Shown here in pieces: positions 1-7,564 of a DNA stretch of 64,000 nucleotides (its first letter is position 1; each line of letters begins with the position of its first letter). The position numbers and the translations under genes were made by a program. The notes beneath the pieces were generated by a model. The model saw only the letters and a program-made list of their open reading frames with translations, ran no database searches and was not told the DNA's origin. The stretch spans positions 1 to 64,000 of the forward strand of contig NZ_VOHQ01000004.1 of assembly GCF_009192765.1 (NCBI RefSeq), given 5' to 3'. The stretch comes from Agriterribacter humi (GTDB lineage Bacteria; Bacteroidota; Bacteroidia; Chitinophagales; Chitinophagaceae).

Positions 1-111
1 GAACTTTTTAATCCTTCCTTATTTCCAACATAGGGGCTTGGAAAATACTAAACAGCCAAATCTTAACCGCAAAACCGCAACCAGCCGTTTGAAAAAAGAA
101 TTATTCTATTT

Positions 112-318
112 TTACCGGACAGCAATGTCTTCAAGCTCAAAAATTTCGTCTGTTTTGCAATGAAGTACCGTGGCAATTTTAAAGGCTAACATTGTAGAAG
201 GAACAAACCTGCCGGCTTCAATTGCAATGATGGTTTGCCGGGCGACCTTCACTTTTTCGGCTAATTCTGCCTGCGTCATATTATGCCTTGCCCGCTCAAC
301 TTTTATAAGATTCTTCAT
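112..318 (-). CDS. Small XRE-family HTH regulator
   Basis: A 68-residue protein made almost entirely of one Cro/C1-type helix-turn-helix. The pattern MTQAELAEKVKVARQTIIAIE near residues 14-34 gives helices 2 and 3 with the usual Q-T-I-x-x-I-E recognition segment, and the C-terminal half completes the five-helix fold. Proteins of this size are the common stand-alone regulators found beside small membrane proteins in many bacteria. The start codon lies in the 4-bp ATGA overlap with the stop of the upstream membrane-protein gene (315-318), so the two are probably translationally coupled. An inverted repeat ahead of the operon (738-758) is the likely autoregulatory operator. The HTH family is clear; the target is inferred. 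Confidence 0.9.
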   Translation of the reverse strand: MKNLIKVERARHNMTQAELAEKVKVARQTIIAIEAGRFVPSTMLAFKIATVLHCKTDEIFELEDIAVR

Positions 319-725
319 TCAGTTTCATTTAAAGTTGCCTGATGCTTCAAATAATGAAAGCTTATTGTGGCAATAATGAGCGTTAGGGCCAAAAATTGAT
401 AAGCGGAAATAGAAAGGATCATATCATGCTCCCTGTTGAAACGCCAGTTTAGAAAAAGGTAATTGTAAAGATGAGTAATAAAAAATGCTACAATAATAGC
501 CCTTGTCAATGCCTTAAATTTAAGCCCATGTATCATTTCGTCATCTGTTCTTTCTTTGGAAAAAAAGATAAAAACAAGCCCCCAGCTAAGTCCGATGGCC
601 AATTCATTTGTATCGAAAATTCCCTTTTTATGATACTGCTGGAAAAAGCTGATCACTCCTGCGATAATGATCAATAGCCCTAAAATTTTTGTCCAATATG
701 AATAAGGAAAGGAATTATGCTTCAT
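315..725 (-). CDS. Small integral membrane protein, partner of XRE regulator
   Basis: A 136-residue protein with about four hydrophobic segments (roughly residues 9-28, 40-56, 70-92 and 103-123) and a charged loop between segments 2 and 3 (KERTDDEMIHG). I do not recognise a named family, but a short multi-span membrane protein overlapping a 68-residue XRE regulator is a recurrent two-gene cassette. Its start is about 13 bp from the palindrome at 738-758, so the regulator probably controls both genes. No catalytic motif is visible; a role in sensing or in membrane stress would be guesswork. Confidence 0.8.
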   Translation of the reverse strand: MKHNSFPYSYWTKILGLLIIIAGVISFFQQYHKKGIFDTNELAIGLSWGLVFIFFSKERTDDEMIHGLKFKALTRAIIVAFFITHLYNYLFLNWRFNREHDMILSISAYQFLALTLIIATISFHYLKHQATLNETE

Positions 726-737
726 AAAAGTAATTTT

Positions 738-770
738 TACATTACCAAGTGTAATGTATAGTTTACATTA
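738..770. promoter_or_regulatory. Operator-like dyad of the XRE operon
   Basis: A perfect 8-bp inverted repeat, TACATTAC (738-745) and GTAATGTA (751-758), separated by 5 bp, is followed by a further half-site TACATTA at 764-770. It lies directly upstream of the minus-strand membrane-protein/XRE operon and overlaps where its core promoter should be. Symmetric sites of this size are typical targets of XRE dimers. Seen: the repeats. Inferred: binding and repression by the product of 112-318. Confidence 0.55.
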
Positions 771-1030
771 TGAAAAATTTATTTTCCTTTTAAATAAGAA
801 AGGAACATTGAAATTTTACGCAATAGGCTAAGTGTGGGTCGGGATGGACTTAATGTATTTGGCTTTGATTGTTAACTGGTTATGCTTTACATAAGATGTG
901 AAAATGCCGGAAAAGAAAAAGAAGATATGTCTTTGGTTGAAAAGGAGATTACCGATGTGTCAAACACACAAAATAAAAAGTTAAGGAAAAATTAATTTTA
1001 AAGAAAAATTACTGTAGATTTGGCACTGAA

Positions 1031-1064
1031 ATAAAAAAAAGGTCTTCTGTAGAAACAGATGACC
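1031..1064 (-). terminator. Intrinsic terminator of the small RNA
   Basis: Read leftward on the minus strand: stem from 1064 to 1041 with an AGAA-type tetraloop (plus-strand 1051-1054) and a single mismatch, followed immediately by eight U residues (plus-strand A tract 1033-1040). The U tract is on the minus-strand side only, so this does not serve the plus-strand gene at 1332. Confidence 0.6.
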
Positions 1065-1213
1065 TCTAACGATTGCTTGCCATATGAAAATTCTTAATAA
1101 GTCTTGTTCTGTAAATGATTGCAGCGTTTCTGCTTTCATTTAGATGCCTCTAACACTTGCCAGTTTCTTGCTTCACGATTGCTTGCCTTTTTCTCTTTCC
1201 TCATTTGCTGATG
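1031..1213 (-). ncRNA. Candidate structured small RNA (~175 nt)
   Basis: No coding gene occupies this interval. On the minus strand a promoter with TTTG (1242-1245), a 20-bp spacer and TACTTTTA (1214-1221) predicts a start near 1208. An intrinsic terminator follows at 1064-1031: a 10-bp stem with one mismatch (GGTCATCTGT / ACAGAAGACC), a 4-nt loop and a run of eight U. The predicted RNA contains repeated blocks: GATGACCTCTAAC..CTTGCC (plus-strand 1058-1081), GATGCCTCTAAC..CTTGCC (1143-1161) and ACGATTGCTTGCC (1175-1187 and again within 1069-1081). Size and independent transcription would suit a 6S-type RNA of Bacteroidetes, but I cannot confirm a 6S fold; it could equally be a new trans-acting sRNA. 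Confidence 0.5.
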
Positions 1214-1245
1214 TAAAAGTAGTACACGAATTTTTGCCCTGCAAA
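1214..1245 (-). promoter_or_regulatory. Bacteroidetes-type promoter for the small RNA
   Basis: Read on the minus strand: TTTG at 1245-1242, exactly 20 bp, then TACTTTTA at 1221-1214. This fits the Bacteroidetes primary sigma consensus (TTTG, 19-21 bp, TAnnTTTG) except for the last base. It points away from the gene at 1332 and toward the terminator at 1064-1031. Confidence 0.5.
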
Positions 1246-1331
1246 ACAAGTTGTTCGTAATTTTATCATGCCAAAAAGGGGTGCAGTAATGCAAAACCCT
1301 TTGTGGTACTGAGTTTCAGGAAATTTTTATT

Positions 1332-2918
1332 ATGATGCCCAACAGTTTTACAGATGCTTTATTTCAATTGGTCCGTTCCCTTGAAAAGTCGGAAAAAAGA
1401 CATTTTAAACTCTATATAAAGAGAAGCTCCGGTAAAGAAGACCTGAAGATCATTCAATTGTTTGATGCGCTGGAGAAATTGCACGAATACGATGAAAAGC
1501 TGCTGATTTCAAAGCTTAAAGGCGTTACCAAGCCGCAATTGGCTAATTTAAAAACGCACCTGTACAAACAACTTTTATCGAGCCTGCGTCTGCTTAAAAC
1601 CACCGAAAATACTGATCTTCAACTGAGTGAGCACCTCGATCACGCCCGTTTACTGTATAATAAGGGGCTGAAAATTCAAAGTCTCAGGATTTTGGAAAAA
1701 GCCAAAGAATTGGCCAAAACCAACCAGAAATTCAATTTCTTAGCCCAGGTTATTTCTCTTGAAAAAAAAATAGAAACCCTTCATATTACCCGCAGTACGC
1801 TTGAAAGAACAGAAGATCTTGCCACGGAAGCATTGGCCATCAGCGCCCACATTGACAGGGTAACACGATTGTCTAACCTGGCCTTATTGCTTTACCGCTG
1901 GTACGTTAAGTTCGGACATGCGCGTAATGTGGAGGATGAGAAGGACATCAGGGCATTTTTTAAAAGCAATATTCCTGACGACATTCACGCCATAAACGGC
2001 TTTTACGAAAACCTTTATCTCTATCAAAGTTATTGCTGGTACGCCTTTATACGCCAGGATTTCCTGATGTATTACCGTTACAGCGAAAAATGGATCAATT
2101 TATTCGAAGCGAACCCTACCATGATCGCTGTGGAGACAGGCCACTTTATAAAGGGTGTGCACAATTTGCTGAATGCCCATTTTGATCTCCGCAATTACAG
2201 GAAATTCCAGGGCACTCTGCGCAAATTTGAAGCATTCGCAAAAACACCTGTTGCCCGGCATCACGATAATTTTCGCATCCATACTTCTATCTATATCAAC
2301 ATTGCAAAGGTGAACTGGCACCTGATGGTAGGAACTTTTAAAGAAGGGCTGGCACTTGTCCCTGAAATTGAAGCTAACCTTAAGGAATATGCGCTTTATG
2401 TAGACCGGCACCGTATACTGGTTTTTAACTACAAGATCGCCACTTTATATTTTGGCGCTGAACAGTATGAAAACGCCATTGATTACCTGCAAAAAATAAT
2501 TAATGGCCCGCTTGATCTCCGCAATGATTTACAATGTTATGCCCGGCTGATGCACCTGATGGCGCATTATGAACTGGGTAATGACGAAATCATTGAATCG
2601 CTTATAAAATCGGTTTACCGGTTCATGGCCAAAATGAAAAACCTTACTGTTGTTGAGGAAGAGATGTTTCGTTTCCTGCGCAGCTCATTTCGTGTTTCTC
2701 CACGCCAGTTAAAGCCTGAACTGGAAAAATTTCTGTATAAGATAAAGCATCTCGAAAAAAATCGTTTTGAAACCCGGGCTTTTGCCTACTTAGACGTTAT
2801 TTCCTGGGTGGAAAGCAAAGTATACGGCAAACCCCTGGCTGCCATTATTCATGAAAAGCATTTGCAAAGCAACCGCAGTGCAGTTAAAACGCCTAAAGTA
2901 TTGCATAAGGCTTCCTGA
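1332..2918 (+). CDS. Conserved helical-repeat protein of unknown function
   Basis: A 528-residue soluble protein with no signal peptide or membrane span. It is rich in alternating hydrophobic/charged helices with short turns, and several stretches look like TPR-type solenoid units (for example around residues 100-160, where LYNKGLKIQSLRILEKAKEL resembles a TPR helix pair, and again near residues 370-420). It resembles a family of uncharacterised Bacteroidetes proteins of about 500 residues. A scaffold role is plausible but not shown. Two ATGs occur in tandem at the start; the first is used here. It stands alone, separated by about 70 bp from the cbpA-like gene. Confidence 0.8.
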   Translation: MMPNSFTDALFQLVRSLEKSEKRHFKLYIKRSSGKEDLKIIQLFDALEKLHEYDEKLLISKLKGVTKPQLANLKTHLYKQLLSSLRLLKTTENTDLQLSEHLDHARLLYNKGLKIQSLRILEKAKELAKTNQKFNFLAQVISLEKKIETLHITRSTLERTEDLATEALAISAHIDRVTRLSNLALLLYRWYVKFGHARNVEDEKDIRAFFKSNIPDDIHAINGFYENLYLYQSYCWYAFIRQDFLMYYRYSEKWINLFEANPTMIAVETGHFIKGVHNLLNAHFDLRNYRKFQGTLRKFEAFAKTPVARHHDNFRIHTSIYINIAKVNWHLMVGTFKEGLALVPEIEANLKEYALYVDRHRILVFNYKIATLYFGAEQYENAIDYLQKIINGPLDLRNDLQCYARLMHLMAHYELGNDEIIESLIKSVYRFMAKMKNLTVVEEEMFRFLRSSFRVSPRQLKPELEKFLYKIKHLEKNRFETRAFAYLDVISWVESKVYGKPLAAIIHEKHLQSNRSAVKTPKVLHKAS

Positions 2919-2986
2919 ACCTCTTTTTCAAACCTATTCTTTTAGTACATTTATCGCCGGTTTAATAAACTATATACGTTCGTTTT

Positions 2987-3898
2987 ATGGAATTCATTGA
3001 CTATTATAAGATACTTGGACTGGATAAATCCGCCAGCGCCGAAGATATTAAAAAAGCATACCGGAAATTAGCACGCCAATATCACCCCGATCTTAATCCG
3101 AACGATAAGGATGCGAATAAAAAATTTCAACAGGTTAATGAAGCGAATGAAGTATTGAGCGACCCTGAAAAAAGGAAAAAATATGATCAGTACGGCGAGC
3201 ACTGGCAACATGGGGAAGAATACGAAAAGGCAAGGCGTTCGCAACAAAACGCAGGAAGTACGGGCTATAATCCATACGCACAGGAAGGATCTTTTGGCGG
3301 AGATTTTTCTTCGGGAGATTTTTCAGACTTTTTTAATTCCATGTTTAGTGGTGGTTCAGCAGGAGGAAGGAGTAGCCGAAGCCAGGTAAAATTCCGCGGG
3401 CAGGATTATAATGCAGAACTGCAAATAAGTTTAAAAGAAGCGTATACCACGCACCAGCGAGTTTTCACGATCAATAACAAAAATATCCGCATTACCATCC
3501 CTGCCGGCATTACTAATGGGCAAAACATTAAGCTCAAAGGACACGGTGGGCCTGGTGTTAACGGGGGTCCGCCAGGCGATCTGTACATCACGTTCCACAT
3601 TTCGGAAGATCCTGTTTTTAAACGGCTGGGAAATGATTTATATACTACCGTGGAACTCGATCTGTATACCGCATTGCTGGGCGGAGAAAAAACTATAGAT
3701 ACCCTGGATGGCAAAGTAAAATTAAAAGTGAAACCCGAAACACAAAATGGCACCAAAACAAGATTAAAGGGAAAAGGGTTTCCGGTATATAAAAAAGAAG
3801 GCTCGTATGGTGATTTGATTATAACATGGCTTATTAAAATACCGGTTAACCTTACCGAAAAGCAAAAGGCCTTATTCAGGGAATTGTCTCAATCTTAA
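2987..3898 (+). CDS. cbpA: CbpA-type DnaJ-family co-chaperone
   Basis: A 303-residue J-domain protein. Residues 5-70 form the J domain with the catalytic HPD at 33-35, which stimulates DnaK ATPase. A Gly/Ser/Phe-rich linker follows (about 85-130), then the two C-terminal substrate-binding beta domains. The four CxxCxGxG zinc-finger repeats of true DnaJ are absent, and the length matches CbpA (306 residues in E. coli), so this is a class B/CbpA protein. CbpA proteins also bind curved DNA. The next gene, 16 bp downstream, encodes a CbpM-like modulator, the usual partner. Confidence 0.92.
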   Translation: MEFIDYYKILGLDKSASAEDIKKAYRKLARQYHPDLNPNDKDANKKFQQVNEANEVLSDPEKRKKYDQYGEHWQHGEEYEKARRSQQNAGSTGYNPYAQEGSFGGDFSSGDFSDFFNSMFSGGSAGGRSSRSQVKFRGQDYNAELQISLKEAYTTHQRVFTINNKNIRITIPAGITNGQNIKLKGHGGPGVNGGPPGDLYITFHISEDPVFKRLGNDLYTTVELDLYTALLGGEKTIDTLDGKVKLKVKPETQNGTKTRLKGKGFPVYKKEGSYGDLIITWLIKIPVNLTEKQKALFRELSQS

Positions 3899-3914
3899 TA
3901 CTAAATCATTTCTT

Positions 3915-4229
3915 ATGTCAAATATTGAAGACCTGGTTACTCCCGAAGAATGTTGCACACATTATAATATTGAGCTAACATTTATACAGTCGCTGAATGA
4001 GTATGGGTTAATTGAAGTAATCTCTGTTGAAGAAAAGCAATTCATACACAACACACGGTTGCAAGACCTGGAAAAGTTCATACGCCTGCATTATGAGTTG
4101 GGTATAAATATGGAGGGAATTGATGCTATTGCGCACCTGTTGCTTAAAGTGAAAAATATGCAGGAAGAAATAACTGAGCTTAAAAATAAATTGCAAATAG
4201 GAAACGCTATGGATTACCATTCGGGATGA
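3915..4229 (+). CDS. cbpM: CbpM-like chaperone modulator
   Basis: A 104-residue protein with an N-terminal region resembling the MerR-like fold of CbpM (residues 7-70, including EECCTHYNIELTFIQSLNEYGLIEV) and a C-terminal coiled coil (about 78-98, rich in K, E, L and M). CbpM binds the J domain of CbpA and inhibits both its co-chaperone and its DNA-binding activity. The 16-bp spacing to cbpA indicates one transcript. Sequence similarity in this family is low, so the assignment leans partly on the neighbour. Confidence 0.8.
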   Translation: MSNIEDLVTPEECCTHYNIELTFIQSLNEYGLIEVISVEEKQFIHNTRLQDLEKFIRLHYELGINMEGIDAIAHLLLKVKNMQEEITELKNKLQIGNAMDYHSG

Positions 4230-4348
4230 GTGGCAGGGTACTTTGCTCTTTTAACGTGTATCAACGTTTCCTGAAAAGTAAACCAGGTGATGTATCTGCA
4301 TTCCGATCCGGCTTTTCGCAATCAATACAATACTATTAATCATCTTCA

Positions 4349-5524
4349 ATGAAAAAGCCGGCATTCATTATCATTTTTTCTTTTCTTGCCCATTTTGTTT
4401 TTCCGCAGTCGCCGGTAGTCGAATCCGGGCTGATCTTTCCCGCCCAGGACAAACATGTTCATGGCAGCACACTGGTAGCATTACCCAATGGTGATTATTT
4501 AGCCGCGTGGTTTTATGGAAGTGGCGAAAGGAGCGCCGATGATGTAAAGATCATGGGAGCCAGGTTGAAACAGGGACAGCAAAAATGGAGCACGCCTTTT
4601 TTATTGGCCGATACACCCGGACTGCCAGATTGCAATCCCGTATTTTTTCTAAACAAAAAAGGCAAATTGTTTTTAGTGTGGATTGCCGTTCAGGCTAACC
4701 GTTGGGAATATTCCATACTGCGGTATAAAACATCTTCTGATTATCTTAAACCGGGAGCCCCCGTATGGAACTGGCAGGATAATATCCTCCTGAAACCCGA
4801 TGACAGGTTTGCCAAAGAGACGGCAGCTCAATTCAAACAAATGCCCCCTCTGCGACATGGCTGGGCCGAGTATGCGCCTGAATACGATGATATGATCATT
4901 GAAGCGAGCAAGGACGTTCGCAAACGCAGCATAGGATGGATGACCCGTATAAAACCATTAATCACCAATAAGGGAAGAATATTACTCCCATTATACTCTG
5001 ATGGATTTAATATGTCGCTGGTAGCCATTTCTGACGACGATGGTGAAACCTGGCGGCCCAGCCTGCCCATCGTAGGCAGAGGGCCTATACAACCTGCGCT
5101 GGCACAAAAAAAAGATGGTACTATTGTAGCGTTTATGCGTGATAGTGGTGATTCGCCCACCAGGGTGCATACCAGCCAGTCGGCGGATGAAGGTGAAAGC
5201 TGGACGGCTTCTGTAAAAACAGCTATACCCAATTCTGCCAGTGTAGAAATTTGTGTATTAAAAGATGGTAAATGGGCCTTCCTGGGCAATGATATTGATG
5301 ACGGAAGATACATACTAAGCCTTTATATATCGGACGATGAGGGAAAAACATGGAAATGGAAAACAAGGATCGAGGATCATCCAAAAGAAAATGGCAGGTA
5401 TTCTTATCCGTCACTTATACAGGCTAAGGACGGGCTATTGCATATGACCTATTCCTGGCATAGCGGAGAAAAAGCAAAATCTATTAAGTATGCAGTAGTA
5501 GACCCTGAAAAAATAACGAAATAA
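4349..5524 (+). CDS. Secreted sialidase-fold (Asp-box) protein
   Basis: A 391-residue protein with a signal peptide (about residues 1-19, ending before QSPVV) and a predicted six-bladed propeller. Three Asp-boxes are plain: SDDDGETW, SADEGESW and SDDEGKTW. The overall sequence fits the predicted-neuraminidase group COG4692 rather than classical GH33; I cannot identify the full Arg triad and Tyr/Glu pair of true sialidases. Members of the group are found in many carbohydrate loci and act on, or are suspected to act on, uronic-acid or sialic-acid-like glycans. The next gene starts 9 bp downstream, so they form an operon with a sugar-acid aldolase. Confidence 0.85.
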   Translation: MKKPAFIIIFSFLAHFVFPQSPVVESGLIFPAQDKHVHGSTLVALPNGDYLAAWFYGSGERSADDVKIMGARLKQGQQKWSTPFLLADTPGLPDCNPVFFLNKKGKLFLVWIAVQANRWEYSILRYKTSSDYLKPGAPVWNWQDNILLKPDDRFAKETAAQFKQMPPLRHGWAEYAPEYDDMIIEASKDVRKRSIGWMTRIKPLITNKGRILLPLYSDGFNMSLVAISDDDGETWRPSLPIVGRGPIQPALAQKKDGTIVAFMRDSGDSPTRVHTSQSADEGESWTASVKTAIPNSASVEICVLKDGKWAFLGNDIDDGRYILSLYISDDEGKTWKWKTRIEDHPKENGRYSYPSLIQAKDGLLHMTYSWHSGEKAKSIKYAVVDPEKITK

Positions 5525-5533
5525 GATACGCAT

Positions 5534-6349
5534 ATGGATATGTTGCAAAAATTAAAAAGTGGCAAAAATGTATACGGCACCTGTTTCACTTCAACAGCGC
5601 CAGGCTGGCCGATAGTTTTAAAAAATGCCGGACTTGATTTCGCGTTTATTGATACAGAGCATACCGCGCTGAACCGGGCCGACATGGCAAAGATATGCCA
5701 GAATGTGCAGGCATACGGTATAACACCCATAGTACGTATTCCCTCCCCTGACCCCTATTTAGCGTGCCAGTGCATTGATGGTGGCGCTAAAGGAGTTATT
5801 GCTCCTTACTTAGAATCGGTGGAGCAGATCAGGGAATTGGTGGGCGCAACAAAATTCCGTCCGCTTAAAGGAGAAGTATTGCAAAAGGTATTGAACGGAG
5901 AGCAGGTGCTGTCTGTGGAAATGAAAGCCTATTTAGATAATTACAACAAGGGCAATATATGCATTGCCAATATTGAAAGCGTTCCGGCCATAAATAAGCT
6001 GAATGCTTTATTAAGTGTTCCGGGATTAGACGCCGTATTTATCGGTCCGCACGATCTGTCCATCAGCCTGGGCATACCCGAACAGTACGACCATCCTGAA
6101 TTTGAAAAAGCGGTTAAACATATCATTCATACCACAAGAAATAAAGGACTGTCTATTGCTATTCATTTTTCTCTTGAGCCCCAACGCCAGGCAAAATGGG
6201 TAAAGGAAGGCGTAAACATTGTAGTGCACAGTACAGACATTGCCTTGTTTAGTCAAAAACTAAATGCCGATATAAACGCTATAAAAAAAGCGATTGGCGA
6301 CACTACAAACGATGATACAGCAATACAGGAAGATGTGCCGGTGGTGTAA
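5534..6349 (+). CDS. HpcH/HpaI-family aldolase
   Basis: A 271-residue TIM-barrel class II aldolase. Visible family features are the IDTEH segment near residue 40, the IANIES metal-ligand Glu segment around residue 153, and FIGPHDLSISLG around residues 178-189. The family cleaves or forms 2-keto-3-deoxy or 4-hydroxy-2-oxo acids using a divalent metal. It sits 9 bp after the Asp-box protein, which suggests it processes a keto-deoxy sugar acid released in the same pathway. The exact substrate cannot be read from sequence. Confidence 0.9.
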   Translation: MDMLQKLKSGKNVYGTCFTSTAPGWPIVLKNAGLDFAFIDTEHTALNRADMAKICQNVQAYGITPIVRIPSPDPYLACQCIDGGAKGVIAPYLESVEQIRELVGATKFRPLKGEVLQKVLNGEQVLSVEMKAYLDNYNKGNICIANIESVPAINKLNALLSVPGLDAVFIGPHDLSISLGIPEQYDHPEFEKAVKHIIHTTRNKGLSIAIHFSLEPQRQAKWVKEGVNIVVHSTDIALFSQKLNADINAIKKAIGDTTNDDTAIQEDVPVV

Positions 6350-6369
6350 AAGAAAGGGATGGCTTATAC

Positions 6370-6391
6370 AGGTTGCAAGTTGCAGGTTAGC
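6370..6391. repeat. Dispersed intergenic repeat, copy 1
   Basis: A 22-bp segment beginning CAGGTTGCAAGTTGCAGGTT between two sugar genes. Its core recurs at 7490-7504 in the next intergenic region. Short GC-richer units of this kind are scattered between genes in Bacteroidetes genomes. Copy number elsewhere is unknown. Confidence 0.6.
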
Positions 6392-6464
6392 GGGCAAACC
6401 CGTACGGTGCTTTCTCTTTTAACTTCTGCTTCTTCACCTTATTTTAAACAACTAACACAAACAT

Positions 6465-7448
6465 ATGCAGGAAATACAATGGGGTATGATAGGTTGCGGT
6501 AATGTAACCGAAAAGAAGAGCGGCGCGCCGGCCATCAATAAAGTACCACATTCAAAATTAGTTGCGGTAATGGCGCGAAAAATGGAAAAGGCAGCGGATT
6601 ACGCTCAAAGACACAATGTACCCAAATGGTATGATAACGTGGATGACCTGATCAACGATCCTGATGTTAATGCCATATATATTGCCACCCCACCCGATGT
6701 GCATCCTGAATATGCAGCTAAAGCTATGCAGGCCGGCAAACCGGTATATGTTGAAAAGCCCATGGCACGCAACTTTGCTGAATGTGAAGCCATGAACCGG
6801 GTAAGCCGGGAAACGGGCATACCGCTTTTCGTTGCCTACTACCGGCGTACCCTACCCTATTTTGTGAAATTGAAAGAATTGATTGACGCGAAAGTGATAG
6901 GGGATATCCGTTGCATTATTATAGCATTGCACTGGCAGCCTTATAGTGAAGAGACAGGTGAAAATCCACAACCCCGCTGGCGTGTATTCCCGGAAATTTC
7001 AGGAGGAGGGCATTTTCATGACCTGGCCTCACACCAGTTCGATTTTTTGGAATATGCTTTCGGTCCCGTAAAATATGCAAAGGGTATATCGCGCAACCAG
7101 GCCGGTTTATACAAAGCCGATGATATTGTAGTAGCCAATTTTGAATTTGAATCGGGCATTATAGGAACAGGAAGCTGGTGTTATACGGTTAACAAAGAGC
7201 AACGTATTGATCAGTCACAACTCATTGGTTCAAAAGGAAAGATCAGCTTTTCGTTTTTTGAAAGCAGTAAAATAGTGGTAGAAACTCCGGAAGGCATAGT
7301 TGAATATGATATTCCTTATCCTCAACACGTGCAGCAACCCCTGCTGGAAACTATTGTAAAACAGCTTCGGGGAGAAGGCAAATGCCCCAGTACCGGCGAA
7401 ACCGGCGCACGAGCCAATTTGATTATGGATTGGATTACTGCTAAATAG
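6465..7448 (+). CDS. Gfo/Idh/MocA-family oxidoreductase
   Basis: A 327-residue NAD(P)-dependent sugar dehydrogenase. The Rossmann motif GMIGCGNV is at residues 7-14. The catalytic-site EKPMARN lies near residue 97, with the conserved Lys of EKP. The C-terminal alpha/beta domain contains a conserved HDLASHQFD helix segment carrying the usual catalytic His region. It probably oxidises or isomerises a sugar or cyclitol at a ring hydroxyl. It follows the aldolase on the same strand after 115 bp that contain a dispersed repeat, so co-transcription is possible but less certain. Confidence 0.9.
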   Translation: MQEIQWGMIGCGNVTEKKSGAPAINKVPHSKLVAVMARKMEKAADYAQRHNVPKWYDNVDDLINDPDVNAIYIATPPDVHPEYAAKAMQAGKPVYVEKPMARNFAECEAMNRVSRETGIPLFVAYYRRTLPYFVKLKELIDAKVIGDIRCIIIALHWQPYSEETGENPQPRWRVFPEISGGGHFHDLASHQFDFLEYAFGPVKYAKGISRNQAGLYKADDIVVANFEFESGIIGTGSWCYTVNKEQRIDQSQLIGSKGKISFSFFESSKIVVETPEGIVEYDIPYPQHVQQPLLETIVKQLRGEGKCPSTGETGARANLIMDWITAK

Positions 7449-7489
7449 TAAAGTGTTGGTGAGAGGTGGAACCTGTACAAGTTACAGGG

Positions 7490-7527
7490 TGCAAGTTGCA
7501 GGTTCCATGCAACCTGCGACCTGCAAC
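7490..7527. repeat. Palindromic repeat between convergent genes
   Basis: Copy 2 of the dispersed repeat, here in palindromic form. GCAGGTT (7498-7504) pairs with AACCTGC (7511-7517) around a 6-nt loop. Alternatively GTTGCAGGT (7495-7503) pairs perfectly with ACCTGCAAC (7519-7527). It lies between the ends of the convergent genes stopping at 7448 and 7565 and may work as a bidirectional terminator, although no strong U tract follows. Confidence 0.55.
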
Positions 7528-7564
7528 CCACTTCACCCCGGTCTGCCTCCGGGCGAATGCCGTA

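Noticed and set aside
1-111. A gene or RNA at the left edge
   Set aside because: AT-rich sequence without an open frame or paired structure that I can support.
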